From Nesterenkonia salmonea (GTDB lineage: Bacteria > Actinomycetota > Actinomycetes > Actinomycetales > Micrococcaceae): a stretch of DNA of 55,982 nt. Where the stretch lies: the NCBI RefSeq assembly GCF_005771525.1, contig NZ_VAVZ01000006.1, positions 1-55,982 of the forward strand, in the 5' to 3' direction. Under the pieces are notes generated by a model, which saw nothing but the letters and a program-made list of their open reading frames with translations, did no database searches and was not told the origin of the DNA. Each line of letters starts with the position of its first letter. Position 1 is the stretch's first letter. A program made the position numbers and the translations under genes. Of this stretch, positions 16,240 through 24,740 are shown piece by piece.

Positions 16240-16922
16240 GCCCCGCTCCCAACGCCACCCTCCTTCCCGAGCTGGCACTCGCTGAGCAGACCGGCTCCCG
16301 CTACATCGCAGGCGTCGACGAAGTCGGGCGCGGCGCTCTGGCAGGGCCGGTGACCGTCGGAATCGTCGTGATCGATCTGCATACGCTCCCGCAAGAAGTC
16401 CACGCCTCAGGCACTGGTGTCTGGCAGGCACTCGACGGAGTCCGGGACTCGAAACTGCTGACTGCTCCGGCCCGCAAACGCTGGAAGCCTTCCATCTGTC
16501 AGCACGCCAAAGCGTTCAGCGTCCAACACTCCACGCCACAGACAATCGACGCCGCCGGGCTCACCTCAGCTATGGGTGCCGCAGGCCGGGCAGCCCTCGC
16601 CTCAATTCACGAAGAACTGGGACACCCTGTCGACCACATCATCCTCGACGGAATCCACGACTGGATCCAAGCCGACGTCCCGGTCATCACCATAGCCAAG
16701 GCTGATACCACGTCATTGAGTGTGGCTTGTGCCTCCGTCCTGGCCAAAGTAGAACGAGACTCACTGATGACTGAGTTAGCTGGCGACCACCCCGAGTTTG
16801 GGTGGGATTCCAATAAGGGCTACGGATCTGCCGCCCACCGGGCAGCGATCCTCTCACACGGGGCAACCCAGCACCACCGCACATCCTGGAACCTCGGCAC
16901 GGATACGCTGCCCGGACTCTAG
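16236..16922 (+). CDS. rnhB: Ribonuclease HII
   Basis: 228 residues from the GTG at 16236, which overlaps the lepB stop; the frame is open further upstream but inside lepB. Cuts RNA in RNA-DNA hybrids and at single ribonucleotides. Acidic catalytic residues in GVDEVGRGALAGPV (about 25-38), VRDSKLLTAPAR, HIILDGIHDW and the later VERD segment. Followed directly by yraN; the small DUF2469 gene often found between them in actinobacteria is absent. Confidence 0.95.
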   Translation: MSPAPNATLLPELALAEQTGSRYIAGVDEVGRGALAGPVTVGIVVIDLHTLPQEVHASGTGVWQALDGVRDSKLLTAPARKRWKPSICQHAKAFSVQHSTPQTIDAAGLTSAMGAAGRAALASIHEELGHPVDHIILDGIHDWIQADVPVITIAKADTTSLSVACASVLAKVERDSLMTELAGDHPEFGWDSNKGYGSAAHRAAILSHGATQHHRTSWNLGTDTLPGL

Positions 16923-16930
16923 GACCTGAT

Positions 16931-16952
16931 GGGGCTGGGCGCCCATTGCCCC
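16931..16952 (+). terminator. Possible hairpin after rnhB
   Basis: GGGGC and GCCCC arms enclose a self-complementary GGGCGCCC, 10 bases after the rnhB stop. No T-run. It could end the rplS-lepB-rnhB transcript; the following 180 bases before yraN show no gene. Confidence 0.35.
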
Positions 16953-17133
16953 CAGAGCTCTTCATTCCAACACCCGGCCCAGCTGATTGTTGAGCTGAGC
17001 AAGCACAGTTATCCCCACCTGTGGGCAGTCCGCCCCTGACACGCGGAGGTCTCCACAGGTCCCTCATGCGTCGCCTCCGCGGCAACTTTTGTAGCGCAGT
17101 CTGGTTGATCACGGACAGGGGAAGGGAGCGTCT

Positions 17134-17505
17134 ATGCGGGCCAAAGACCGGACAGGACTAGTAGGTGAGGACAAAGCTGCGGAGTACCTGATAGCGAACG
17201 GCCACCAGCTACTGGAGCGACGATGGCGTACACCAACCGGTGAGCTCGACCTGATCACCATGGATGGCCATGAGCTGGTTGCTGTGGAAGTTAAGACTCG
17301 CCGGGGCCTGGACTACGGACACCCTTTCGAAGCCATCAGTGAACTGAAACTACGACGGCTGCAAAGGCTGCTCATGGAATACGCCGCTCATGTTCCAATC
17401 AGGCCGGCACGTCGGCGAATTGATGCCATTGCGATTCTTCTGCATCCGGGGGATATCCGCGCAGACACCCCAGTCGCCGTCGAGCATCTCAAGGACCTTC
17501 CATGA
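17134..17505 (+). CDS. yraN: YraN/UPF0102 family nuclease-like protein
   Basis: 123 residues. Restriction-endonuclease-like fold: GLVGEDKAAEYLIANGHQLLERRWR (start helix region), then GELDLITMDGHELVAVEVKTR, where E, D and the ExK motif would form the metal site. Function is not settled; a DNA-processing role is inferred from the fold and from constant linkage to rnhB, comM and dprA. Its stop overlaps the comM start by 4 bases. Confidence 0.93.
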   Translation: MRAKDRTGLVGEDKAAEYLIANGHQLLERRWRTPTGELDLITMDGHELVAVEVKTRRGLDYGHPFEAISELKLRRLQRLLMEYAAHVPIRPARRRIDAIAILLHPGDIRADTPVAVEHLKDLP

Positions 17506-19058
17506 CCATGGGTCGGGCACGCTCAGTGGTGCTCATTGGTATGGAAGGCCGACTCATCGAAGTCGAAGCCGACATAGGACAGACCCTGCCAGCATTCGTC
17601 CTGCTGGGACTGCCCGACGCCGCACTGAGGGAAAGCCAGGACCGTATACGGTCCGCAGCCAAAAACACCGGACTCGACCTGTCACGGCGGCGACTCACCG
17701 TCAATCTGTTTCCCGCGTCACTGCCGAAGTCTGGATCCGGTCTTGACCTAGCAATTCTGATGAGTGCTTGGGCTGCCGACGGTTACATGACGGGAACTTC
17801 TGATGTCGTCTTCCTCGCAGAGCTGGGATTGGATGGCAGGCTCCGGCCTGTGAAAGGCATATTGCCATCGGTGGCAGCTGCCGCCGCCGCAGGGATTGGC
17901 ACTGTGGTGGTCTCTGCCGACAATGCCGCCGAGGCTGCCCTTGTGTCAGGAGTGGAGGTATTGACTGCTGACCATGTTCTGCCTATAGCCCACCACTTCG
18001 GGACGGCCAAAGCTCGGAAAGTGCTTCGCCCACCGGAAACAGCGCCGGAACGCATCACCGGAGGTTCAGGCAGCAGCGGAAGTCCCCATGAATTGCATGA
18101 AAGAGACCTTGCGGAGGTGCGGGGCCAGCAGGAGGCCCGGTTTGCCCTGGAAGTTGCTGCTGCCGGAGGGCACCACATGCTACTCATGGGCGCTCCGGGC
18201 GCAGGAAAGACAATGCTGGCCGAGCGGCTCCCGTCGATTCTCCCGCCGCTCGACGATGAGGAGTCCATGGTCGCTACGGCGATAGCGTCGATTAGCTCCG
18301 GGGCCACCAGCGTCACCCAACTCCAACGGAGCCGCCCCTTCGAAGCGCCGCACCACAGCGCCTCTGCGGCATCCATCCTCGGTGGCGGCAGCAGAATCCC
18401 GGGTCCAGGCGCTGCCACACGTGCCCACCTGGGAGTGCTTTTCCTTGACGAAGCTCCGGAGTTCCACCGCCATGTTTTGGACTCGCTGCGGCAGCCGCTG
18501 GAAAGAGGAGCAATCACGCTTCACCGATCAGCTGGACAAGTCACTTACCCTGCCAGTTTTCAGCTTGTTCTGGCTGCCAACCCGTGTCCCTGCGGCATGA
18601 ACGTCGGATCGGGAAGACAGTGCGTCTGCTCAGTGGCACAGCGGCGAAATTACCTCAGTCGGCTCTCCGGGCCACTGCTTGACCGCGTTGATGTTCAGGT
18701 GAAGGTTGATCGTCCGCGATCAGCTGCCTTAGCGCTGGAAGACAGGGGCGAGTGTTCTGCAACGGTGGCGCAGCGGGTCCAGCACGCGCGGCAACGTCAA
18801 GGCAGCAGGCTGGGTCCGCATGGGCTGAAGCTCAACAGCCAAGCGCCGCTGAGTTTGCTGTCCAACGAACTGCGACTCCCGCGTGCCAGCCTCCAGGCCC
18901 TCGACGCAAGCCTGGATCGAGCTCAGATTTCTCTCCGAGGGTACGTCCGAGTCCTAAGGCTCGCGTGGACATTATCGGACCTTTCCTTCAAAGACATCCC
19001 AGACCATGAAGACATTGACATCGCCCTGCATCTGCGGCATGTGGGCGTACGACCCTGA
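17502..19058 (+). CDS. comM: ComM/YifB-family Mg-chelatase-like AAA+ ATPase
   Basis: 518 residues. Members are ring helicases; Vibrio ComM drives branch migration during natural transformation. N-terminal Lon-like domain (1-170; VFLLGLPDAALRESQDRI-type segment), then the AAA+ domain with Walker A GAPGAGKT (about 230-237), Walker B VLFLDEAPEF, the NPCPCG zinc-like segment (about 365) and DRVDVQVKV. C-terminal helical region complete. Upstream of dprA, so a DNA uptake or recombination role fits, although no uptake machinery is in the window. Confidence 0.93.
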   Translation: MTMGRARSVVLIGMEGRLIEVEADIGQTLPAFVLLGLPDAALRESQDRIRSAAKNTGLDLSRRRLTVNLFPASLPKSGSGLDLAILMSAWAADGYMTGTSDVVFLAELGLDGRLRPVKGILPSVAAAAAAGIGTVVVSADNAAEAALVSGVEVLTADHVLPIAHHFGTAKARKVLRPPETAPERITGGSGSSGSPHELHERDLAEVRGQQEARFALEVAAAGGHHMLLMGAPGAGKTMLAERLPSILPPLDDEESMVATAIASISSGATSVTQLQRSRPFEAPHHSASAASILGGGSRIPGPGAATRAHLGVLFLDEAPEFHRHVLDSLRQPLERGAITLHRSAGQVTYPASFQLVLAANPCPCGMNVGSGRQCVCSVAQRRNYLSRLSGPLLDRVDVQVKVDRPRSAALALEDRGECSATVAQRVQHARQRQGSRLGPHGLKLNSQAPLSLLSNELRLPRASLQALDASLDRAQISLRGYVRVLRLAWTLSDLSFKDIPDHEDIDIALHLRHVGVRP

Positions 19059-19067
19059 GGAGAAGGA

Positions 19068-20369
19068 ATGCTTGCTGACAACGTCCCAGCATGGGCGCCG
19101 GAGGGAACACGCCAGGCACGAGCAGATCTGAGTCGACTTATCGAACCTGGTGATCTTCTGGGCTCCATCACGGTCTCTGTCCTAGGCGCTGAACGGACGC
19201 TGCACCTTATCCGTTCAGGGCAGAAACCCAGCGCCAGCGATCAGCAGAATGTGGGAGAAGCGGCAGAGTCTTCAGGTCTGACACCAAGGCAGCGGAAACT
19301 CTCTGAAGCGTTGGCGCGGTGGCGGACACGGCTCGCCCAAATCGGTGACACGCAGATGCTCCGATCTCTGGGTCGCCAGGGAGGGGGGCTGCTGATCCCT
19401 GAGGATGCTGCCTGGCCGAGACAACTGGGCGACCTGGGCGCCGCCCAGCCCATCGGGCTGTGGTTCAGGCTCTCTGGTAGCGATGATCACGACCCGTACG
19501 CGTCTGTGAGCGGACACCTTCCACGCTCGGGTCGGAGCGTAGCCGTTGTAGGCTCACGTGAAATGACTGACTACGGCGGTCACGTCGCATGGGAGACGGC
19601 CCGTGAGCTCGCCGGGTACAGCGTGACCGTCATATCAGGCGGCGCGTACGGCATCGATGCTGCTGCTCACCGAGGAACTCTGGCAGGCGCTCAGCGAGGT
19701 CATCGTCCCGCGATTGCGGTATTGGCTGGGGGAGTAGACAGGCTCTACCCCGCCGGAAACGAGGGATTGTTTAAGGACGTCCTGCGCCACGGCATCGTTC
19801 TGAGCGAGATGGCACCAGGGTCAGCACCGACCAGACACCGTTTCCTTCAACGCAACCGAATCATCGCGGCACTGTCCGCTGCGGTTGTTGTCGTGGAAGC
19901 GCGCTGGCGCTCCGGTGCCCTGTCTACCGCGCACCATGCTATGGACATCGGCCGACCGGTAGGAGCCGTACCCGGCAGTGTCCTCTCTGCCAGTTCAGCG
20001 GGCTGCCACCGTCTATTGCGCCACACACCCGCTCACGTCGTGACCGACGCAGCCGACGTTATGGAACTTGTTGCCGCAGAAGGCCCACACATTGGCGCAC
20101 AAGCCCCAGAAGTCATCGAATCGAGTCAAAGACACGCACCCGTTGAGGACTTTTTCTCAGCGTTGGATGGCCTGGATGAAGCAGCACGGCGCATCTATGA
20201 CGCGCTTCCGGTTCGGAGAGTCACCACGCCCGGCCGCCTCTCAGAGATCGCGGGTTTGCCAATTCCCCAGATCTTCGCTGGACTCAGCCGGCTTGAGAGA
20301 ACAAGACTTGTCCGCCGAAGCCAGGGAGGGTGGGGCCGTGCGGCGCCGTCTCGTGACATTGGGAGTTGA
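19068..20369 (+). CDS. dprA: DNA-processing protein DprA
   Basis: 433 residues. Loads RecA on incoming single-stranded DNA in naturally competent bacteria. Rossmann-like core: VVGSREMTDYGG (about 160-171), SGGAYGIDAAAHRGTL, VLAGGVDRLYPAGN, RFLQRNRIIAALS and GRPVGAVPGS. An N-terminal helical region and a C-terminal winged-helix (from about 360) flank it. ATG with GGAGAAGGA upstream, 9 bases after comM. The downstream region is decayed DNA rather than the xerC-rpsB order seen in some relatives. Confidence 0.94.
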   Translation: MLADNVPAWAPEGTRQARADLSRLIEPGDLLGSITVSVLGAERTLHLIRSGQKPSASDQQNVGEAAESSGLTPRQRKLSEALARWRTRLAQIGDTQMLRSLGRQGGGLLIPEDAAWPRQLGDLGAAQPIGLWFRLSGSDDHDPYASVSGHLPRSGRSVAVVGSREMTDYGGHVAWETARELAGYSVTVISGGAYGIDAAAHRGTLAGAQRGHRPAIAVLAGGVDRLYPAGNEGLFKDVLRHGIVLSEMAPGSAPTRHRFLQRNRIIAALSAAVVVVEARWRSGALSTAHHAMDIGRPVGAVPGSVLSASSAGCHRLLRHTPAHVVTDAADVMELVAAEGPHIGAQAPEVIESSQRHAPVEDFFSALDGLDEAARRIYDALPVRRVTTPGRLSEIAGLPIPQIFAGLSRLERTRLVRRSQGGWGRAAPSRDIGS

Positions 20370-20407
20370 GACGGCACTTCCACTCACCGGAGAAAGGGGC
20401 TCAACCC

Positions 20408-20802
20408 TCAACCCTTCGTGTTCGAGGAATACAGTGGCACGCCCTCATTCTGCCAATGATGGCCATTACTGAGGTAGGTATTTTTCTGCACACGTAGCAA
20501 TAGGGCGTCCACCGCCAGATCAGGGCGACCCAGTCGTGCTGCGCTCATCGCCATCAAAGGGTAGTCCCACGCCCCGGTGCTCTGCCGATCCCACTCTCTC
20601 AAGACATCCAGGAAGGTCTTCTCCGGCACATCCCTCTCAATCAGCGGCGCCTCCGGAGTGCATCACGAGTGCTCTGCCAGCTGGGTTTAGACGGCCCGAG
20701 TTCGTCCGCCACTGGATTGCGGTCTCCATGCCCCAGTGCCGGGTGAGAAGCCATGTGCTCCGCGGTCTCGAACACCAACTCGGCATGCTTTCGCGCCGCG
20801 TC
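20408..20802 (-). pseudogene. Remnant of a glycoside-hydrolase-like gene
   Basis: Two minus-strand pieces in different frames. Piece 20641-20802 reads AARKHAELVFETAEHMASHP and ends in a stop; piece 20408-20629 reads GAWDYPLMAMSAARLGRPD, then LLLRVQKNTYLSNGHHWQ. The second resembles the C-terminal part of (alpha/alpha)6-barrel glycoside hydrolases (typical W-D-Y-P-M-MAMTAARLG and kN-YLxNGHNxQ). The frames are offset by 2 bases and no intact start or full length exists, so it is a decayed fragment. The family call is from memory and uncertain; the broken state is clear. Confidence 0.5.
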
Positions 20803-20945
20803 CATCCCCAAGGAGCGGAGGTTGATTCACACCATGACCATCAAGGTCACAGTGGGATTCGGGACACTATGCAGTGTGAGTTGGTGGCAGTTGGTTTGAA
20901 TGTGTTGCTTAAGGCATCGAGTCATGCCGTATCAGTACAAAGCCC

Positions 20946-21331
20946 ATGAGCGCACTCGTAGCACTTGTGAAGCAGGCTCCGGCGCTGAGCACAGTGGTGA
21001 ATCGCCTCGATGAGTTCAAAATGGGACTCTGCAGAACTCATGGTGCGCCACCGGAGCGCCGACCGGCTGTACCCCTGGGAGAAAACCCGCAGACGTCTTC
21101 GACATCTCAAGTCTGCCCTGGACAGCATTCACCGGACTCAATCTCAATGCGCCGGGAAACGCGACGCACATGTCGCCGAACTTCACGTTCGGCAAGTATG
21201 TCCACCGCGAGGACAAACTGTTCCTGCCGCTGGCTGTACAAATGCACCACGCTGCGGCGGACGGTTTCCACACTGCACGACTGATCAACGAGTTTCAGGA
21301 GATGCTGGCCGATCCGTCCTGGCTCGACTGA
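20946..21331 (+). pseudogene. Chloramphenicol acetyltransferase remnant, frameshifted
   Basis: Fragments of a CatA-type chloramphenicol O-acetyltransferase in two frames. The first (about 20946-21027) reads ALSTVVNRLDEFKMG, matching the family's TVVNRHxEFR. The second (21095-21331) reads FDISSLPWTAFTGLNLN, PNFTFGKYVHREDKLFLPLA and MHHAAADGFHTARLINEF, containing the HHxxxDG catalytic signature, and ends at a proper stop. The two are offset and the middle is disrupted or deleted, so the enzyme cannot be made. A segment with MTIKVTV near 20834 may be part of the N-terminus. Lies head-on to the glycoside-hydrolase remnant. Confidence 0.75.
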
Positions 21332-21418
21332 ACTCTTTACTGGGCCATTTCGCGGCTCCGTCGGCAATGACTGGTGAGGTCCTCGGCGCGGTACGGCACC
21401 ACAGCTCTCTGCTAGGCC

Positions 21419-21424
21419 TAGACT
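21419..21424 (+). promoter_or_regulatory. -10 element of xerC, leaderless layout
   Basis: TAGACT ends 7 bases before the ATG of xerC and there is no ribosome-binding site, so transcription would start at or next to the start codon. Confidence 0.55.
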
Positions 21425-21431
21425 GCCCATC

Positions 21432-22355
21432 ATGGAACAACCGGACCCGTTGCTTGAAGAGTTTGTAGCGCACTTGCGTCACGAACGGCGACTCTCCGAG
21501 CACACGATTCGCGGTTACACCAGCGACCTTGTGCAACTCAGTGACCATTCACAGGGCCTAGCGAACCTTCGCCTCGCCACGTTGCGAACATGGTTAGCCG
21601 ATCTCCACTCGGCCGGACTGGCTCGCAGCACACTCAACCGGAAGACTGCCTCTGTGCGCACTTTCACCGGCTGGGCCCATAAACGCGGTCACCTCAATGA
21701 GGACCCAGCCGTCAGGCTCAAATCCGCGCCTCGTGGCAATCACCTCCCCGACGTACTACAGGCTGGGCACGTGGCGGAGCTCACGGAGTCTGCGCAGCGA
21801 ATGCGCGAGGCCTATGACCGGATTAGGGACAAGGACCCCGTCGGTTGGGCCATAGCCGTCCGAGACGAGGCCATCATCGAACTGCTCTACGCGACCGGTA
21901 TCCGCGTATCAGAGCTCGTCGGTCTGGACCTGGACTCGATCGAAACTGAGCGCAGAATGTTGCGGGTGCTCGGCAAGGGCAGGAAAGAGCGGGTGGTCCC
22001 TTTCGGTGTCCCTGCCGACAATGCCCTCCAACGCTGGAGAGAGAAGGCTAGGAGAGTCCTGGTGCAGCAGGGGAGCGGCGAAGCTCTCTTCCTCGGACAA
22101 CGGGGCGCGCGGATCGATGTTCGCGTGGTGCGGCGAGTGATCGACGAATCCTTGGCGGCACTGGGTACCACCGCAGCACGTGGGCCACACTCACTTCGCC
22201 ACAGCGCTGCGACACACCTGCTCGACGGGGGAGCCGATCTCCGCACTGTCCAGGAGATGCTTGGCCACGCCTCGCTATCGACTACTCAGGTTTACACCCA
22301 CATCTCTGTGGACCGACTCACCAAAGCCTATGCACAGGCGCATCCCCGGGCTTAG
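21432..22355 (+). CDS. xerC: Tyrosine recombinase XerC
   Basis: 307 residues. With XerD it resolves chromosome dimers at dif. N-terminal SAM-like DNA-binding domain (1-95; HTIRGYTSDL, STLNRKTASVRTF), catalytic domain with Arg in ATGIRVSELVGLDL (about 156-169), Lys in VLGKGRKERVVPFG, HSLRHSAATHLL (His-Arg) near 256, LGHASLSTTQVYTHIS with His and the nucleophile Tyr near 291. An insert around 120-135 is longer than in E. coli. Complete; follows the decayed island. Confidence 0.94.
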   Translation: MEQPDPLLEEFVAHLRHERRLSEHTIRGYTSDLVQLSDHSQGLANLRLATLRTWLADLHSAGLARSTLNRKTASVRTFTGWAHKRGHLNEDPAVRLKSAPRGNHLPDVLQAGHVAELTESAQRMREAYDRIRDKDPVGWAIAVRDEAIIELLYATGIRVSELVGLDLDSIETERRMLRVLGKGRKERVVPFGVPADNALQRWREKARRVLVQQGSGEALFLGQRGARIDVRVVRRVIDESLAALGTTAARGPHSLRHSAATHLLDGGADLRTVQEMLGHASLSTTQVYTHISVDRLTKAYAQAHPRA

Positions 22356-22409
22356 GGCCGCGCCAGCTTCGCCAATGTTCTGCTGGTGCCGAAAAGGGGA
22401 TAGACCTGT

Positions 22410-22415
22410 TAAGAT
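22410..22415 (+). promoter_or_regulatory. Possible -10 of the DUF3145 gene
   Basis: TAAGAT, about 79 bases before the ATG at 22494, giving a leader of roughly 70 bases. No convincing -35. Confidence 0.35.
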
Positions 22416-22493
22416 GTAGACGCATACCTTCGCACATGCAGTAGTTCCGGTCGTTGGGGAAGACGTACCGAGACGCACATGTGGAGGATGGAT

Positions 22494-22997
22494 ATGTCGG
22501 AATATGTTGCCAGGGGTGTCCTGCACATCCACTCGGCGCCCAGCGCGCTATGCCCTCACGTTGAATGGGCTGTGGCGTCCATTGTTGATGCCCGAGTGGA
22601 TTTTGCATGGGTTCCGCAGCCTGCCGCGCCCGGAACTCACCGGGCCGAACTGAGTTGGCAGGGAAAACAGGGGTTGGGTGCCAAGATGGCATCAGCGCTC
22701 CGTTCCCTGGGGCACCTGCGCTTCGAGGTGACAGAAGAGCCCTCACCCGGTTGCGACGGATCACGCTGGTCGCATACTCCCGAACTCGGAATCTTCCACG
22801 CCACTGTGGATACAGCTGGCAACATCCTGGTCTCCGAAGACCGGATCCGCTACGCCTATGAGCTGGGGGTCGGAGACCCCACGGTGATGTACCAAGAGCT
22901 GTCGCTCGCACTGGGTGAGGCGTGGGACGAAGAGCTCGAGTCTTTCAGGCACGCAGCCGAGGGCGCTCCAGTGCGTTGGCTCAGCCACGCCGTATAG
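22494..22997 (+). CDS. DUF3145 family protein
   Basis: 167 residues from the ATG at 22494, with GGAGG 6 bases upstream. Actinobacterial family of unknown function: VARGVLHIHSAPSALCPHVEW at the start, then WQGKQGLGAKMASALRSL, RYAYELGVGDPTVMYQ and VRWLSHAV at the end. No signal peptide or membrane helix. Convergent with fabF, next to which it sits in other actinobacteria. Confidence 0.9.
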   Translation: MSEYVARGVLHIHSAPSALCPHVEWAVASIVDARVDFAWVPQPAAPGTHRAELSWQGKQGLGAKMASALRSLGHLRFEVTEEPSPGCDGSRWSHTPELGIFHATVDTAGNILVSEDRIRYAYELGVGDPTVMYQELSLALGEAWDEELESFRHAAEGAPVRWLSHAV

Positions 22998-23067
22998 ACA
23001 CAGAACACCTGGCCATCAGCCCAGTTATCTCAAGCGAGAGGCAATGGCCCGGTGCTCAGATGCAGTG

Positions 23068-24312
23068 TCAGGCAGTACGGAAAGCTGCCACAGCGTTGTG
23101 TCCGCCGAAGCCGAAACTTGAGCAGATCCCTACCTGGTCACCCTGACGAAGTTCGCGTGGTGAGCCGGTCACTACGTCGAGAGGGATCTTTGGGTCCTGA
23201 TTATCGAGATTTATTGTCACCGGAGCCTTACGATCGGCGAGGGCTTTCACCGTGAGCACGGACTCCACAGCGCCGGCGGCGCCGAGCAGGTGGCCTGTCT
23301 GTGACTTAGTTGCGGACACGCAGATCGACTCCAAATGCTGACCAAAGACAGCCTTCATCGCCACATACTCAGGGACGTCGCCCAAGGGGGTGGACGTCGC
23401 GTGTGCGTTGACGTGGGTGACATCAGTTGCTGAGGCATCTGCTGAGGCCAGCGCGCGGCGCACAGCACGCGTAGCACCCTGGCCCTCAGGATCTGGCGCC
23501 GTGATGTGGTGGGCATCAGACGTGACGGCACCACCAGCCAGCTCCGCGTATATGGTGGCGCCACGTGCTTCAGCGTGTTCTTGTGTTTCGATGATGAGGG
23601 CACCAGCGCCTTCACCCATGACAAATCCGTCACGGTCGATGTCATATGGCCGTGACGCCGCTCCGGGATCATCATTGCGCCGTGAGAGAGCCTGCATATT
23701 GGCGAAGGCTGCCAGCGGGAGAGGATGAATCGCAGCCTCTGTCCCGCCTGCCAGCACTACATCGACATCGCCGGTGTTCAGCAGGTCCATCGCCATGATG
23801 AGCGCTTCGACTCCGGATGCGCAGGCTGAAACTGCGGTGCGGGCGCCGGCTTGCGCGCCGAAAGCCAGGCTGATGGCACCGGACGCTCCGTTGGGCATCA
23901 GCATTGGCACGGTCATCGGAAGAACTCGTCGGGGGCCTTTCTCCCGCAAAGTGTCCCAGGAGTTCAGCAGTGTCCAGACCCCACCGATCCCGGTGGCAAA
24001 ACTGACAGCAAGACGTTCGCCATCGACCTCCACATCCGTCAGCCCGGCGTCAGCCCATGCCTCGCGGGCAGCGACCATGCCCAGCTGCGTCGATCTGTCC
24101 ATGCGGCGGGTCTCCGGGCGGGACAGAACCCCTGCAGGCTCCACCGCGACTTCTGCCGCGAATGTCACCGGCAGGTCATATTGTTCAACCCAGTCATGTT
24201 CAAGCGTCTTAGCACCAGGAGTACCAGCTAGAGCGGCTTGCCAGGTGCTGTTCACATCACCACCAAGGGGAGTGGTGGCACCGAGACCGGTGATAACGAG
24301 ACGTTTCGACAT
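23068..24312 (-). CDS. fabF: 3-oxoacyl-[acyl-carrier-protein] synthase II
   Basis: 414 residues. Elongates acyl-ACP with malonyl-ACP in type II fatty acid synthesis. Catalytic Cys in SACASGVEA (about 166), His in NAHATSTPLGD (about 304) and His in SQTGHLLGAAGAVE (about 340); GFVMGEGAGALI and SSFGFGGHNA also fit. Length normal. Last gene of the fabD-fabH-acpP-fabF run, after a hairpin that may lower its expression relative to acpP. Confidence 0.96.
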   Translation of the reverse strand: MSKRLVITGLGATTPLGGDVNSTWQAALAGTPGAKTLEHDWVEQYDLPVTFAAEVAVEPAGVLSRPETRRMDRSTQLGMVAAREAWADAGLTDVEVDGERLAVSFATGIGGVWTLLNSWDTLREKGPRRVLPMTVPMLMPNGASGAISLAFGAQAGARTAVSACASGVEALIMAMDLLNTGDVDVVLAGGTEAAIHPLPLAAFANMQALSRRNDDPGAASRPYDIDRDGFVMGEGAGALIIETQEHAEARGATIYAELAGGAVTSDAHHITAPDPEGQGATRAVRRALASADASATDVTHVNAHATSTPLGDVPEYVAMKAVFGQHLESICVSATKSQTGHLLGAAGAVESVLTVKALADRKAPVTINLDNQDPKIPLDVVTGSPRELRQGDQVGICSSFGFGGHNAVAAFRTA

Positions 24313-24385
24313 GGAACTTTCCTACCTGCTGAGGATGTAGCGGTTTATCCCGCAGCCACGTGGACCACAGGGGTTGGGGCGGAGG

Positions 24386-24409
24386 GTGTGGGGGCCTTAG
24401 CCCCCACAC
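24386..24409 (-). terminator. Hairpin between acpP and fabF
   Basis: Perfect 10-bp stem GTGTGGGGGC/GCCCCCACAC with a 4-base loop, in the 127-base gap. No T-run. Likely a partial terminator or a 3' RNA-stabilising structure that lets acpP be made in excess of fabF. Confidence 0.6.
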
Positions 24410-24439
24410 AAACCCTGCGACTGAGTGAGAAGGGTTGAC

Positions 24440-24685
24440 TCAGCCGGCTGCGTTGGCGATGTAAGTGACAGCATCTCCGACAGTGGTCAGGTTCTTGACC
24501 TCTTCATCGGGGATCTTCACATCGAACTTCTCTTCGGCATTGACCACGATGGTCATCATGGAGATGGAGTCAATGTCCAGGTCCTCAGTGAAGGACTTGT
24601 CCAACTGGACCTCTTCAGTCTCCAGACCAGTCTCTTCCTCAACGATCTCGGCGAGTCCGGCGAGGATTGCATTCTTATCAGCCAC
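24440..24685 (-). CDS. acpP: Acyl carrier protein
   Basis: 81 residues. Carries the growing acyl chain on 4'-phosphopantetheine attached to Ser in DLDIDSISMM (about residue 40). Typical four-helix acidic protein (ETGLETEEVQLDKSF, EEKFDVKIPDEEV). Between fabH and fabF, as in other actinobacteria. Confidence 0.97.
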   Translation of the reverse strand: MADKNAILAGLAEIVEEETGLETEEVQLDKSFTEDLDIDSISMMTIVVNAEEKFDVKIPDEEVKNLTTVGDAVTYIANAAG

Positions 24686-24740
24686 TAGGGGCTCCTCTCA
24701 TGTGTGTTTGGTTGGAATTGCAAAAACGTGCGTGTCTAAC

